Source of the DNA: Nephrocerus scutellatus
Lineage: Eukaryota > Arthropoda > Insecta > Diptera > Pipunculidae
DNA: 64,000 nucleotides
Direction: 5' to 3'
Assembly (NCBI GenBank): GCA_947095585.1
Contig: OX352761.1
Location: 81,533,267-81,597,266 of the forward strand
Below the pieces are notes generated by a model. The model was not told the origin of the DNA. It worked only from the letters and a program-made list of their open reading frames with translations, and ran no database searches. Position numbers and translations under genes: made by a program. Shown here one piece after another: positions 41,321 to 51,589 of the stretch; the stretch's first letter is position 1; each line of letters opens with the position of its first letter.

Positions 41321-42880
41321 TTCAGTTTAATGCATGTTGATATAGAAATGGATTGGTCATTATCTGGTTTTTGAATACGTTGATTGGGGTTTCGACTGCG
41401 GGGATTAGGTTATGTGATGAATTAAGGGCACTATGTTGGGTCATGGTTGAGTTAATATGGGTTTTTTGTGGGAGGCGGGACAACGCGTCTCCAACCACAT
41501 TGCTTTTACCTGGCTTATAGTGCAACTTGTAGTTGTATTCTTCGATAATTCTTAGAATTGTTGTTTTTACAACTGAGTGCGTAAGTCAGCAGTTGGTGAT
41601 CTGTATATATTTTCACATGTGCGGTGCCGTATAAATAATTTCTTTAAGGGATTGGGTGCCCATGTGATGGCTAACATCTCCTTCTCATTTGCCGCGTAGT
41701 GTTCTTCGGCTCTATTCAATGATCTAGAAATGAACATAATAGGTTTATCTTCTTGCGATAAAATGGCTCCTACCGCGAAGTTTGATGCGTTGGTCGTTAA
41801 TTCGAAGGATTTATTAAAATCGGGGTAAGTTAAAATGAGATCTCTAGAAGTTAGTGAGTTTTTGATTTCGTTAAATGCTTGAATGGCGTCGGTGGATAAA
41901 GAAATGGGGGTTTTTTGGGACTTGGATTTTAATATGCGACCATCTTCTCCTCTTAGAATAGATGTAAGAGGTTTGGCTAATTTCGCGAAGTTCTTGACGA
42001 AACGTCTATAGTATCCGGATAGTCCAAGGAAGGATCTTAATTCTTTAATGGTTGTTGGAGCAGGGAAATTTACTATTAAATAAACTTCCTGGGGGTTTGT
42101 TGTTATGCCCGATGATGATATGACAAAGCCCAAAAATGCAACTTTTTCTTTAAAAAAGTTGCATTTGTGCAACTGTACTTTCATATTTGCCTCGCCTAAT
42201 GTTTGCAAAATTTTCTCTATATGTCTAACATGATCGTCTTCATTTTTACTGAAGATAATAATGTCGTCAATATAGACATAACATGATTTTCGTAAATGAG
42301 CGCGGAGGATATCGTCGAGCGAACGTTGGAATATCGATGGTGCATTTTTTAATCCAAACGGGAGCCGAGTAAACTCGTACTTCCCGTTATTGATAGCAAA
42401 TGCTGCCTTTTCCCAATCGGATTCCTTAAGAGGGATCTGATGGAAGCCGCTCTCAGATCGATGACCGTGAAATATTTGGAATTTCCTAATTGTGAAAGAA
42501 CTTCGCTTATATACGGGATTGGATAGCGATCAGCAATGGTTTCCACGTTTAGTTTTCTATAGTCGACAACAATTCTATATTGTTTGTTGCCGTTAGAGTC
42601 TGGTTTTTTGGGAACTACCCAAATAGAAGAATTATGCGGGGATTTTGATGGTCGAATTATACCATTGTTATTGTATTTATAGCAGATTTTTGAGAAGGGG
42701 TCATGTGGTCTAGTTGTGCAGCTATTGAATTTACGGACTGCGATTTTTGCTTTTTAAGTTTAATTCTTACCCTATTGAGGATAGTCATAAAACTTTGTTT
42801 CGGGTGGATAACGGCGGATAACTCATTGAGGCTGTCGTTTCCTAAGATGCCATGGAAGGATTTGAGATTTGGCTAAAAAA
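41321..42880 (-). pseudogene. Gyp-B pol relic: reverse transcriptase and RNase H
   Basis: Minus-strand pieces: RT fingers and palm (42349-42546, [15 protein letters not shown] and KYFTVIDL), a frameshift near 42470 after which the palm continues in another frame including a YIDD box, then 41567-42208 with VAFLGFVISSSGI, LRSFLGLSGYYRRFV and the RNase H start FELTTNASNFAVGAIL (a usually conserved Asp is Asn here), and 41322-41525 with KPGKSNVVGDALSRLP. The order and motifs are those of Ty3/gypsy pol. It was interrupted downstream by the 39961-41320 segment. Confidence 0.8.
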
Positions 42881-43781
42881 AAAAGAATTTTAAGTTTACG
42901 TCTTTCTGGCTAAAGAGGTTCAAAAGTGTGTGGTGGGTGATTTTAATGTCACCCGTTATGGTAGTGGCAAAAAAGGATTCTTAATTTAGCTGTGGTTTTT
43001 TGACTAATTGTGGCTGAATGTAGTTTTTACTGGATCGATTAAAAAGTTCAGGATTTCTCCATTCTTCATCCTACATTCAAAATACGGCAACGAGTAATGG
43101 GTTAACCTAAAAAATGTACTCATATTGTGGGAGTTCTTAGTGCACTGTGTCTTCTAAGTTTGGCTCGGGCAGAGATTCAGCTTGATAGCGCATATATTCC
43201 ATAAAATCGGCATCATATCTCGCTTCTCCATTGTTGATAGAAGGTATAGTTATCATTTCGTGAACCGTGTCCATTTGATTGTGGGTCGAGATTGTGGTTC
43301 ATTGTATCGATGTGAAAATTCCTTTGGAATTTTCTTGGGATTTGAGTCTGTGTGGAGGGGTTATGCGTTCGTTTTCCAGCATAATTGGACGTGGTCTGTT
43401 TTGGTAATTGATCGCTTCTGACCTTACCGTGGAGCACTCCATGGGTTCAGGTTTGGGTAATGGTTTTGGTGCTAATGGTCTAGATGGTGGTAAATTTGGG
43501 TTGGGATAGTTATTGTTCCTGACTACTTAATATTGCGGGTTTTGTTGTGAAATATATCTTGGTGTGTATCTAGGATTTTGCTGCACTTTGGGAAGATATG
43601 CTATTCCGGGGTAAAAAGGTTGTCTGGGACGGATATTTCCGCATGGTGGAGGTGGTTGTTTTGCCTTCTAGAAGGATGTTGTCTGTTACTTGCGTAGTTT
43701 GATCGGGATTGTTGGTTTTCCAATATACAGCACATATCAGTTGTCTCTGATACGTCATCGTACGCGGATGTGCTGCGCATC
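42881..43781 (-). pseudogene. Gyp-B gag C-terminus and protease region, decayed
   Basis: On the minus strand, asparagine/glutamine/proline-rich sequence (43213-43437, 43570-43758) resembles the C-terminal tail of errantivirus Gag. No zinc knuckle is seen. 42881-43140 should hold the protease but no convincing active-site motif is readable. Frames change repeatedly. The J1 insertion at 43782 separates it from the gag N-terminal part at 47061-47530. Confidence 0.5.
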
Positions 43782-44085
43782 GTCATTGCACAAAACAAAC
43801 AAAAAAAAATCAACAACAAAAAAGCAAATTGCCCAAGCTCGCCGGCTCGCGTGTGCATAATTTGTTAGTGCGAAGTGCAGTGTGTGGTGTCCATGCTTCC
43901 CGTCCCCAACACCTCAGCTAAAGAATTAGTGAATTACAACTGTTTTATGCTTGCATGCGGCAGTGTAATGATCTAATTATTTAGCTATAAGAATAACGGA
44001 TTGTGAGTGTTTGTTTCCTTTGGTGATTTAACTCATTTTGTCGTGAAGGCATAACACTGGCGACATTTTGTGTTGATAATCCATT

Positions 44086-46197
44086 TTGAGACATACTCTT
44101 CTCAATTCGGTTAAAGGAAGCGGTAAGTTGTGTTTTGTGTGTTTGTTTTTTTGTAGTTATGTGTTAATTAAGAGTGGATCTCAGCAACATACGTGGGCTG
44201 AAACTCAGGTGTTTGATAATTCTGTTGTATCGGAATTTAATCTGCCTGGGTATAGCTTGGTGCCATTATTTTTCTCTCGACGCGAACTCGCAATCTATGT
44301 CCGGAGTGATGTTGTGTTTCAGCTTTTGCCTCAATTTAGCCAAAGTTCCAAACCGGAATTCAATTTCATTTGGCTCAAAGTTAAGGTACAAGAGCGCAAC
44401 ATCTACTACTGTTTCCTTTACAGAAGCCTCCACTTAGACAGTGTTTCTACCAAGAGTGAGGTTGATGCACTGTCTGATTCAATCTTAAGAATTGATAAAA
44501 AACATGAAATCGTTATTGCGGGCGATTTCAATGTACACAATTCTGGGTGGCTTCGCCATTCTGGCCAGACAACACCCGAAGGAAGGTGTGTTGAGTTATT
44601 CGCTGAGTTTAACCACCTTACTCAGCTTGTAAATGAGCCTACCCGAATACCTGACATTGCATATCATTCCGCTAACACCCTTGACTTGTTCCTTACCTCT
44701 CGTCCTGAGAAATACTCTGTCAATGTATTATCGCCTCTAGGCTCGTCAGACCATTGTGTAGTATCAGCTAATTTCTCGTTAATAAACCACGTAGTTAGAG
44801 AAAAAACTCCCAAAAAAATAGTATGGCAATACGAGAAAGCCAATTGGGACGGCCTTAACAACTTCTTTGGGAGAACTAACTGGTCGCTATTTTTTCGTGA
44901 TAGCAACGTGGATGCCGCCGCTGATGCAATCACAAACATCATTCTTATTGGTATGAGAAAGTTTATACCTTTCAGGAATAAATCTATCAAATCAAAGGAA
45001 GATGGATGGTATGACTTGAGCTGTAAAGAGGCTTCTAGGATTAGAGAGGTGTGTTTTCGGTTTTACAAAGCAAACCCTACCGAGGAAAACCGAAAAAAAT
45101 TTAAACGAGCAAGAAATGATTGCAATGCCCATCTTCGGCGAGTCAAATTCGCCTACGACCGAAAATTAAGGCAAAAAATACTACAATGTCCCAAAGGTAG
45201 TAAAAATTTTTGGTCCTTCGTGAAAAGAATCAAAAATACAGCCTTGTCGTCAATCCCAACGCTCATTTATAATGACATTCCAGCTGTCAGCTCTATAGAC
45301 AAAGCCAATCTGTTTGCTGCGCATGTCGCAGCTAGCTCTACGCTTCCAGATTGTGCATTGTCGCCTCCTGCACCTCAGAGTATTGAACACTCTATGGGAC
45401 AGATATTTATTCGTACTCGTGCAGTTGCTAGGGTTTTAAATGATCTCAACACACACAAATCCGCTGGGCCAGATGGTATTTCTCCATTAGTTCTGAAGAG
45501 GTGTTCTTCCAAGCTGGCATTACCATTGCGTAAGCTTTTCCATCTATCCTATTCTTCTGGACTCTTCCAGAGAAGTTGGAAAACAGCATTTGTCCAGCCC
45601 ATACCCAAAAAAGGCGAGCCGTCATCTCCTTCTTCGTACCGACCCATAGCACTTACATCCATTCTTTCCAAGGTCATGGAAACGCTGATCAATTATCAGC
45701 TTAAGAAATATCTTGAAACCAACGAAATCCTTAGTGACCGGCAGTATGGATTTCGTGGGCAACGTTCTACTGGTGATTTGATGGTATATCTCACCGAACA
45801 GTGGAACCGATCTTTACATCATTTTGGAGAAAGCAAAGCTGTTGCACTCGATATTTCAAAGGCATTTGACAGAGTTTGGCATCAAGCTCTTTTGTCTAAA
45901 ATGCGTGCTTATGGTGTTGATGATAAACTGCTTCATTGGATTAGAAGCTATCTTTTGGACCGCTCAATTCAAGTTGTTTTGGACGGTTTCAAGTCTGAAA
46001 TACACCACATAAATGCTGGCGTTCCCCAGGGCTCTGTTCTGTCCCCGACACTCTTTCTCATTTTTATTAATGATCTCTTATCTGTGACTTCTAATCCAAT
46101 TCACTCTTTCGCTGACGACAGCACTCTCAGCTTCTCATATAAGTTTGTGGAACGTCCCTCCACTTCTGATGTGGAGCACAAACACCTTGTATGTTAA
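44086..46197 (+). CDS. J1 endonuclease and reverse transcriptase (703 codons)
   Basis: The open frame starts at a TTG and not at a recognised ATG, so the natural start is unclear. Motifs in order: NIRGL is readable in a second frame at 44190, then ETQVFDNS, suggesting a small deletion in the N-terminal endonuclease; IAGDFNVHNSGW; PTRIPD; LGSSDHCVVSANF; RT fingers HKSAGPDGISPLVLK; SYRPIALTSILSKVMETL; RQYGFRGQRSTGDLMVYL; palm A box ALDISKAFDRVW; GVPQGSVLSPTLFLIFINDL; catalytic SFADDSTLSFSY. The catalytic residues look intact. The frame ends seven codons after a one-base insertion near 46185. J1c reads through at the corresponding place. Confidence 0.85.
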   Translation: MRHTLLNSVKGSGKLCFVCLFFCSYVLIKSGSQQHTWAETQVFDNSVVSEFNLPGYSLVPLFFSRRELAIYVRSDVVFQLLPQFSQSSKPEFNFIWLKVKVQERNIYYCFLYRSLHLDSVSTKSEVDALSDSILRIDKKHEIVIAGDFNVHNSGWLRHSGQTTPEGRCVELFAEFNHLTQLVNEPTRIPDIAYHSANTLDLFLTSRPEKYSVNVLSPLGSSDHCVVSANFSLINHVVREKTPKKIVWQYEKANWDGLNNFFGRTNWSLFFRDSNVDAAADAITNIILIGMRKFIPFRNKSIKSKEDGWYDLSCKEASRIREVCFRFYKANPTEENRKKFKRARNDCNAHLRRVKFAYDRKLRQKILQCPKGSKNFWSFVKRIKNTALSSIPTLIYNDIPAVSSIDKANLFAAHVAASSTLPDCALSPPAPQSIEHSMGQIFIRTRAVARVLNDLNTHKSAGPDGISPLVLKRCSSKLALPLRKLFHLSYSSGLFQRSWKTAFVQPIPKKGEPSSPSSYRPIALTSILSKVMETLINYQLKKYLETNEILSDRQYGFRGQRSTGDLMVYLTEQWNRSLHHFGESKAVALDISKAFDRVWHQALLSKMRAYGVDDKLLHWIRSYLLDRSIQVVLDGFKSEIHHINAGVPQGSVLSPTLFLIFINDLLSVTSNPIHSFADDSTLSFSYKFVERPSTSDVEHKHLVC

Positions 46198-46961
46198 GCT
46201 CGTTGAATTCTGACCTTGACAGCATAATACAATGGGGAGAAATCAATCGAGTAGAATTTAACGCTTCTAAAACTCAATGTTGTCTCCTGTCGTCAAAGCG
46301 AATCCTTAACCCCATGCCATTATCCATGAATGGCACTTGCATCGAGGAAACTGAAAATCTCGCAATTCTCGGTATGTGCGTTAACGACAAGCTTCGTTGG
46401 AATGACCACATATTTACCATCGCTAAAAATGCTGCGAAATGTTTAGGTTTTCTAGCCCGGTGCAAGAAATATTTCTCTCCCTCTTATCTGGCTACCATAT
46501 ACAAGGCTTTTATTCGCCCAAAACTTGAGTACAATTGCCATATCTGGTCTGGTGCGCCTAAGACTTCTTTGCATCAGCTAGATAGAATACAAAACCGCGC
46601 GTTAAAACTTATCGGTGACGAAAATATAGCGAAATCAATAGATTCGCTTGAACACCGCAGGAACGTTTCTTGCTTGTCACTATTTTATCGTTTCTTCTAC
46701 CAGCGGTGCTCAAGAGAAATAGCCAGCTGCATGCCACCTCTCCTTGAATTCAACCGCAATACTCGTGGTGCTCTAAATGCTCATCAGTTTACCCTCAAGC
46801 CCATCTTCGGACGTACAATTAAATTTAGGGATTCGTTCTTCAGCCGTACAACACGTATGTGGAATGCTCTGCCAAGCTCTGTCTTCCCACATCACTATGA
46901 TCCACAGGCATTCAAAACACAAGCTCATAGACATCTCGTCTTTTCTCCTCCTCTTCCTTAA
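46191..46961 (+). CDS. J1 post-RT C-terminal region (256 codons, after frameshift)
   Basis: Continues the J1 protein in the next frame: MLSSLNSDLDSIIQWG, NASKTQCCLLSS, LAILGMCVNDKLRWNDHI, KAFIRPKLEYNCHIWSG, LDRIQNRALKLIGDE, RRNVSCLSLFYRFFY and KFRDSFFSRTTRMWNALP. These are the usual thumb and C-terminal motifs of Jockey-type polymerases. Homologous pieces occur at 63125-63710, in J1c (18210-18960) and, more distantly, in J2 (54988-55653). Confidence 0.85.
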   Translation: MLSSLNSDLDSIIQWGEINRVEFNASKTQCCLLSSKRILNPMPLSMNGTCIEETENLAILGMCVNDKLRWNDHIFTIAKNAAKCLGFLARCKKYFSPSYLATIYKAFIRPKLEYNCHIWSGAPKTSLHQLDRIQNRALKLIGDENIAKSIDSLEHRRNVSCLSLFYRFFYQRCSREIASCMPPLLEFNRNTRGALNAHQFTLKPIFGRTIKFRDSFFSRTTRMWNALPSSVFPHHYDPQAFKTQAHRHLVFSPPLP

Positions 46962-47026
46962 CGCCCACGCTGTGCCAAGTATATAGCCGAGCATTATAAG
47001 GGTGCGAACCCCTTGAAGCGTGCACG

Positions 47027-47060
<34 letters not shown>

Positions 47061-47530
47061 CATGCTTAGAGCCTGAGGTAAGTCAGTTAGTTCTCTCATT
47101 CCCAATAACATTGGTAAATCTCCGTTAAGGCCTCTGACAAATGTGTCCAGAGCATTGTCCCTGTATGTACGTGTGATTACTGTCAGAGCTTCCGGGCCCA
47201 AATCCATGCTGGAGATTTTATTTAGGATAAGCGAAATGTGATTGTACACCGCTTGGTAGAATTCCTGTATTGTGGAATTCCATTGTGCTTGGGAGGTCAT
47301 CTGGTACTCTAGGGTACCAATATCCCGTTGGTCTGCATAGTGCAGCGACAAGCACTTGGAAATTGCTTTCCAAGCGAGCGGTAGGTAGGTAGGATTCGAG
47401 TGCCGTTTCGGGATTTCCTGTGATTTTGTTGCGGATTATATTGAGGATACCATAGTATCTGGGTGTCCCCCTTATAGGTTCATAGATCCTGAGGATTCTG
47501 TCGAAATCTTAAAACTCCCCCTTCGCGTGC
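47061..47530 (-). pseudogene. Gyp-B gag N-terminal and capsid part
   Basis: The minus-strand frame (46773-47351 before it enters the J1 poly-A) has [32 protein letters not shown] and LTDLPQALSM, a recognisable errantivirus Gag capsid. Upstream to about 47530, in a shifted frame, are [13 protein letters not shown] and [18 protein letters not shown]1 is inserted directly after QALSM. The gag start, leader and 5' LTR are missing; a BEL/Pao element abuts at about 47540. Confidence 0.75.
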
Positions 47531-47544
47531 CTTTGTCTGCTTAT

Positions 47545-48300
47545 GTGTTTCCTCTGGAAGGTAGGGGTGCAGCTAACTCGTTCGCGGAGATATCGTAGTA
47601 TTGATCCCTATGCAAGTTTACGGCAAGAAACTCAGTGTGATATGCTACACTTACAAATCTCTGGTTATGCTTGATTGGTACTGCCACAACCTTGAAGATA
47701 TCAAATGGTTCCTTGCTAAGTAATGGTAGTTTAAGTAGAAAACTACACTGCTCTGTGTTACTCGGGACTGCGCCGTCATTAAGATGTAGAATTGTAGCAA
47801 GTTGAAGTGGTCAGCATCTCCTGGGATACGTAGTGTTATCGGGAGGTTGTCCCAAATGTTGTTCAGTTCCGTCTTTATTTGGTCTGGTGTTACTAAAAGA
47901 GCCGTAATCTCTCCATTACGGCATCTGTTGGTACATCCAGGATAATAGATTGAGTCCTTTGATATCTGGACATAATTTACAAAGTGTTGATCGACAGAGC
48001 ATGGAATTTTTCGAGAACATTTTGCTCAGTAACAATTCTGTTGGTGTCAAGGATTCTATTATTGATTTCGTCTAAAATGTTGTCGATAATATAGAACTGC
48101 TTTTTGGTGGATTCACTATCTCTTCGCATATTTAGTTTTAGTTGAGTCCAATATCGATGTTTGATTCTTCATTAGTTGAAGCAAATATTGTTTGTTTGTT
48201 CTGGATTCGTTGATCGCATTTTCCATACCAGAAACAAGTATGCCAATTCCATGAGTCTTTATTTAAAGATCATTAACGTCTTCTATCGTGTCCATTTGTT
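47545..48300 (-). pseudogene. roo-like BEL/Pao env relic
   Basis: Minus-strand readings in several frames show a stretch near 47600-47700 and another near 47850-48050 that resemble the baculovirus-F-like envelope proteins carried by roo-type BEL/Pao elements. The order (integrase, then env) fits the neighbour at 48319-49330. Multiple stops and frame changes; no signal peptide, cleavage site or membrane anchor was identified. Recognition is by eye and moderate. Confidence 0.5.
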
Positions 48301-48318
48301 GCTTAGTGCTTTTGTCCG

Positions 48319-49330
48319 CTAGGGTAACTTCTCTACATTACGTGCGAGCGCTTTCTTAGGAGGTTGCAATGGTGATGCATTTTTTATCTCTTGATCAAGG
48401 ACTGCTTTACTATCAGTATGGGTATGAGAGCTAATTTGCGGTGATTTATCTTCTGTGGGTAAGGGACACACATAGTGAACAGCTCGTCTGAAAGTGCACT
48501 TTGCGGTCCTTACTTCCACAACTCTGGTTAGACCATCAGCACCCTTGTGTTCCTTTAATATACTTCCCAATGGCCATTTTAATGGAGGTTTATTGTATTC
48601 CATTAATAAAACTATAGTTCCCGAATGAATAATTTTAATATTCTGATGCCACTTTGCTCGGATTGCAGCTCATGTAAATACTCCCTTGTCCCAAATTGTC
48701 CAAAATTGATTTTGTAGCAGTTTAACTAATTCCCATCTTTTGGTAAGAGAGGTTGGCATTTCCTTTGCATACAGGTTGATGACTGAGGTAAGAAGCTCGC
48801 CAATCAAAAAACGTCCTGGTGTCAGTGCTTGCGGATCGTTTTGATTAGTGGACAAGCTGGTAATTGGTCTGGAATTTAAAATTCCTTCTATCTCTGTTAC
48901 TAGGGTATGGAGTTTTATGTTACTCTTTTCAGATGATACTTCGCTTTCCTCCTTCAAAATGAGGCGATCTTGGTGAAATGAAGCACCACTGATTTTATTC
49001 TTCCGAGCAGGTTTTTTTAATATGTTCTTGTGCTTCGTCGTTATAGAAGAAGTTATGAGGCTCTTGATGCTCGTTCCGTGCATTGAATTTACGAGTGGTC
49101 GTCTTGGCTGTACTGTTTCCGAAGGAAGATTCCCCATTAATTGTTCAATTGAGCGTGGTTTAGTTCCAGCTCATCGTATGGCTACCAGTGCTTGTTGACC
49201 TGCATGCTGATGTTTCTCATGAAGATGTCGTATGGTTGCACTATTGGGTGTTTGGCATTAAATGGAATGCTTGTTGCTTCTAGCCTTCCGCCAACACGAA
49301 CTAGTCGTTGGTTATCAACAAATGGTACCA
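48319..49330 (-). pseudogene. BEL/Pao integrase, minus-strand relic
   Basis: Minus-strand order: RLVRVGGRLEATSIPFNAKHP near 49310 (integrase zinc-finger entry of BEL/Pao), then 48670-49137 with LVTEIEGILNSRPITSLST and ALTPGRFLIGELLTS, a tryptophan-rich RWELVKLLQNQFW, and 48319-48603 with PPLKWPLGSILKEHKGADG and VRTAKCTFRRAVHYVCPLP (the DUF5641-type C-terminus). The catalytic core between zinc finger and LTEIEGI part is mostly deleted. It differs from the BEL/Pao copy at 27560, so this is a second family. Confidence 0.8.
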
Positions 49331-49531
49331 AGGAACTTGTCATAATCTTATAACTTGTCTATAACTTATTATAAGTTGTCGTAATCTTATGAAAGACCCT
49401 CTGTGGTCTATAGATTCAATTAATGATTCCTTCCTTCTACAGCATGCGAGAACTGTTTTAACCTCGTTTTCTTCCTGTACATACTGCATACTAAAAATAG
49501 GCACTGAATAAGAATTAAGCGCTTTTGTATA
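49331..49531. other. Spacer before Gyp-C
   Basis: A short A+T-rich stretch with repeated TTATAACTTGTC/TATAAGTTGTCG words; no gene. Confidence 0.4.
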
Positions 49532-49752
49532 AGTTAACAAACGAAACCCAATCATCACTTTGTATCAGTTACTTTGTATCCAGTCATAAGTTATCCGAAC
49601 TGAATCCGCAGCAGACGTAAACATCCGCGGCAGACATAAACATTTGCTGACCAAGCGTCTGGACTTCGCATCACATATAAACATTTGCTGACCAAGCAAC
49701 TGGCCTTCATCCACATCACATGTGAACATTTGCTGACAGCGTCTGGCCTTCA
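49532..49752 (+). repeat. Gyp-C LTR, 5' portion only
   Basis: Starts AGTTAACAAACGAAACCCAA and matches the first about 220 bp of the complete LTR at 50517, including three GCTGACCAAGCGTCTGG-like direct repeats. It breaks at GGCCTTCA and passes into env-like sequence. Confidence 0.8.
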
Positions 49753-50484
49753 ATAAAGAAAAATAATGTCATCAATAAAATAGAATTCGAAAATATTATT
49801 AGAAAAGACGATTTAATATACGGTATATTGAAAAAATGCAAAAATATAAAAGAACTATACCTTTGTAAAAGAACCAATATATTAGATATAAGTAATGATA
49901 ATTGTATTTCAAGATTACTTAAGAGTTTAAACGCTACATGCAGTAAAACGAATAACCATCACGTCGCGCAAGTCGAAGAAATCGCATCAAGGATCATATT
50001 ACTAAACGATTTTAAAGGTATACTGGAAACAAATGAGACAACCAACGAACTTCAGGGAACATTCATAGTTAAATTCAAGAACACCACTATTACCATAAAT
50101 AATCAAAAATTTATATCAGAAGAAATAGCCAACATCAAAGGAGCACCTCCACTTCTTAATTTGCTATCAGAAACATCCGAACTTGAAGAAGTCCTATCTT
50201 TAGAACTGATGAAGGAACTACGCCTTAATAATACGAAACAGATCCAGTTAGACGAAGGTGAAAAAGAAACGCTGAAAATCCTAAACCTTTCTCTCTTTGC
50301 AGTAGTTTTTCTGGTCCTGGCGGTAGTAGTCCTTCTAAAGCTAAAAATTAAGAAAGGATCGGACACCAACAACATCACCCAGCAACCGATACCAATACAG
50401 ATGCAGTCAACTTCAAAAGCAATAGATCAGCCCTGGGAAGTACTCACACACCAAACAAGTATATTTAATATCCCGTTCTGTTAA
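49753..50484 (+). pseudogene. Gyp-C env C-terminal part (errantivirus type)
   Basis: An open frame without natural start (it is open from 49762; the first in-frame start-like codon is a TTG at 49828) resembles the C-terminal half of an errantivirus envelope protein. It has an apparent single transmembrane helix near residues 155-175 followed by a lysine-rich tail, and acidic/leucine-rich sequence before it. The N-terminal half, signal peptide and cleavage region are missing, since the frame begins at the break with the LTR fragment. A polypurine tract and complete LTR follow directly. Confidence 0.7.
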
Positions 50485-50505
50485 TTTACGTGGACGCAAA
50501 TTTTT

Positions 50506-50516
50506 AAGAGGGGAAG
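50506..50516 (+). other. Polypurine tract of Gyp-C
   Basis: AAGAGGGGAAG directly before the LTR start AGTTAAC: the plus-strand primer site for reverse transcription. Confidence 0.75.
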
Positions 50517-50995
50517 AGTTAACAAACGAAACCCAATCATCACTTTGTATCAGTTACTTTGTATCCAGTCATAAGTTATCCGAACTGAATCCGCAGCAGA
50601 CGTAAACATCCACGGCAGACATAAACATTTGCTGACCAAGCGTCTGGACTTCGCATCACACATAAACATTTGCTAACCAAGCGTCTGGCCTTCATCCACA
50701 TCACATGTGAACATTTGCTGACAGCGTCTGGCCTTCATCCGCAGCCCATCTGTTCACACAGTTTCTTCCACTATAAATGTTAGCTCATAGGATGTATCAT
50801 TGTTCAGTTGCCTAGCTAAGTTCATCGCATTAAGTTCAAGTTCAAGTTGCCTAATCAAACTTACAGTATTAAGTTCAAGTTCTGTTGACTAATTAAAATC
50901 GTAGTGTTAAGTTCTTATTGCATTAAATAATCTTTGTCATATAAAGTTAAATAAAGTTTTTTTTTTAAACAAATTCTTTGTGTGTAAAATTAACT
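50517..50995 (+). repeat. Gyp-C complete LTR
   Basis: Runs from AGTTAAC to TTAACT (perfect 6 bp inverted ends). It contains the GCTGACCAAGCGTCTGG direct repeats, a TATA-like CTATAAATG at 50772 and AATAAAG (50949) as a possible polyadenylation signal. 479 bp. It serves as the 3' LTR of the env-bearing piece and as the 5' LTR of the pol-bearing piece downstream. Confidence 0.85.
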
Positions 50996-51012
50996 GGCGC
51001 CTGATCAGGGAC
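50995..51012 (+). other. Primer binding site of Gyp-C
   Basis: TGGCGCCTGATCAGGGAC overlaps the last LTR base. It differs at two positions from the lysine-tRNA type binding site. Confidence 0.7.
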
Positions 51013-51564
51013 CCGTTTAAAAGTTAATATTAAATTTGTGTTCACGGGTGAAAATAAAAAGAGTGTTTTAAACAACGAATTTAATCACCACAAAAATATA
51101 GTGTGTTTAAACGGCGAATTTAAACACAATAATTGGAAAAACCGACCTAGGAGAAAAGAGGCCCACAGTAGCTGATTCATCAAAGAACCAGAGGAAAAGG
51201 AGTCCCATTCCTGAGATAAACGAGGTGCTATCTCAGTTGGGCCAAAGTAAATGGTTTTTGGTCATAGACCTTAAGAGCGGATTCCATCAAATACCGCTTA
51301 GAGAGGCAGATATTGAAAAAACGGCATTTTCTGTAAACAACGGAAAATATGAGTTTACCAGGCTGCCATTCGGCTTAAAGAATGCTCCTTCAATATTTCA
51401 AAGGGCACTTGATGATATATTACGCGAACTCATTGGAAAAATATGTAACGTCTATATAGACGATATCGTTATTTTCAGTAAAGACGAAGACACACACTTT
51501 AAAAATCTCAAGAAGGTTTTCGAAACCTTAGAAAAAGCAAATATGAAAGTTCAACTGGATAAGT
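51013..51564 (+). pseudogene. Gyp-C leader fused to reverse transcriptase
   Basis: The leader (51013 to about 51170) passes without gag or protease directly into [51 protein letters not shown], a complete YIDD box in NVYIDDIVIFSK and KANMKVQLDK (51225-51560). The frame is intact up to the RTE1 insertion. Gag is therefore lost by internal deletion, and the palm is complete but separated from the RNase H at 54463. Confidence 0.8.
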
Positions 51565-51589
51565 TTTTTTTCTCTCTCTCTGGCTTTCA

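Larger units (their letters stand above)
43782..47060 (+). mobile_element. Jockey-type LINE J1, nearly full length
   Basis: 5' end GTCATTGCAC, about 300 bp leader, endonuclease plus reverse transcriptase frame (44086-46197), a frameshift, 3' coding part (46191-46961), a short 3' untranslated region with AGGGTGCGAACCCCTTGAAG (a small hairpin) and 28 A residues (47033-47060). No separate ORF1 is present. It lies inside the Gyp-B gag, but no target-site duplication could be recognised. Confidence 0.85.

Noticed and set aside
44086..44088. TTG at 44086 as the real J1 start codon
   Set aside because: It is only the first start-like codon of an open frame; the domain's natural N-terminus is partly in another frame.
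43782..47080. Target-site duplication around J1
   Set aside because: CATGCTTAG follows the A tail but is not found before the 5' end; the similar CATGCTT at 43890 lies inside the element.
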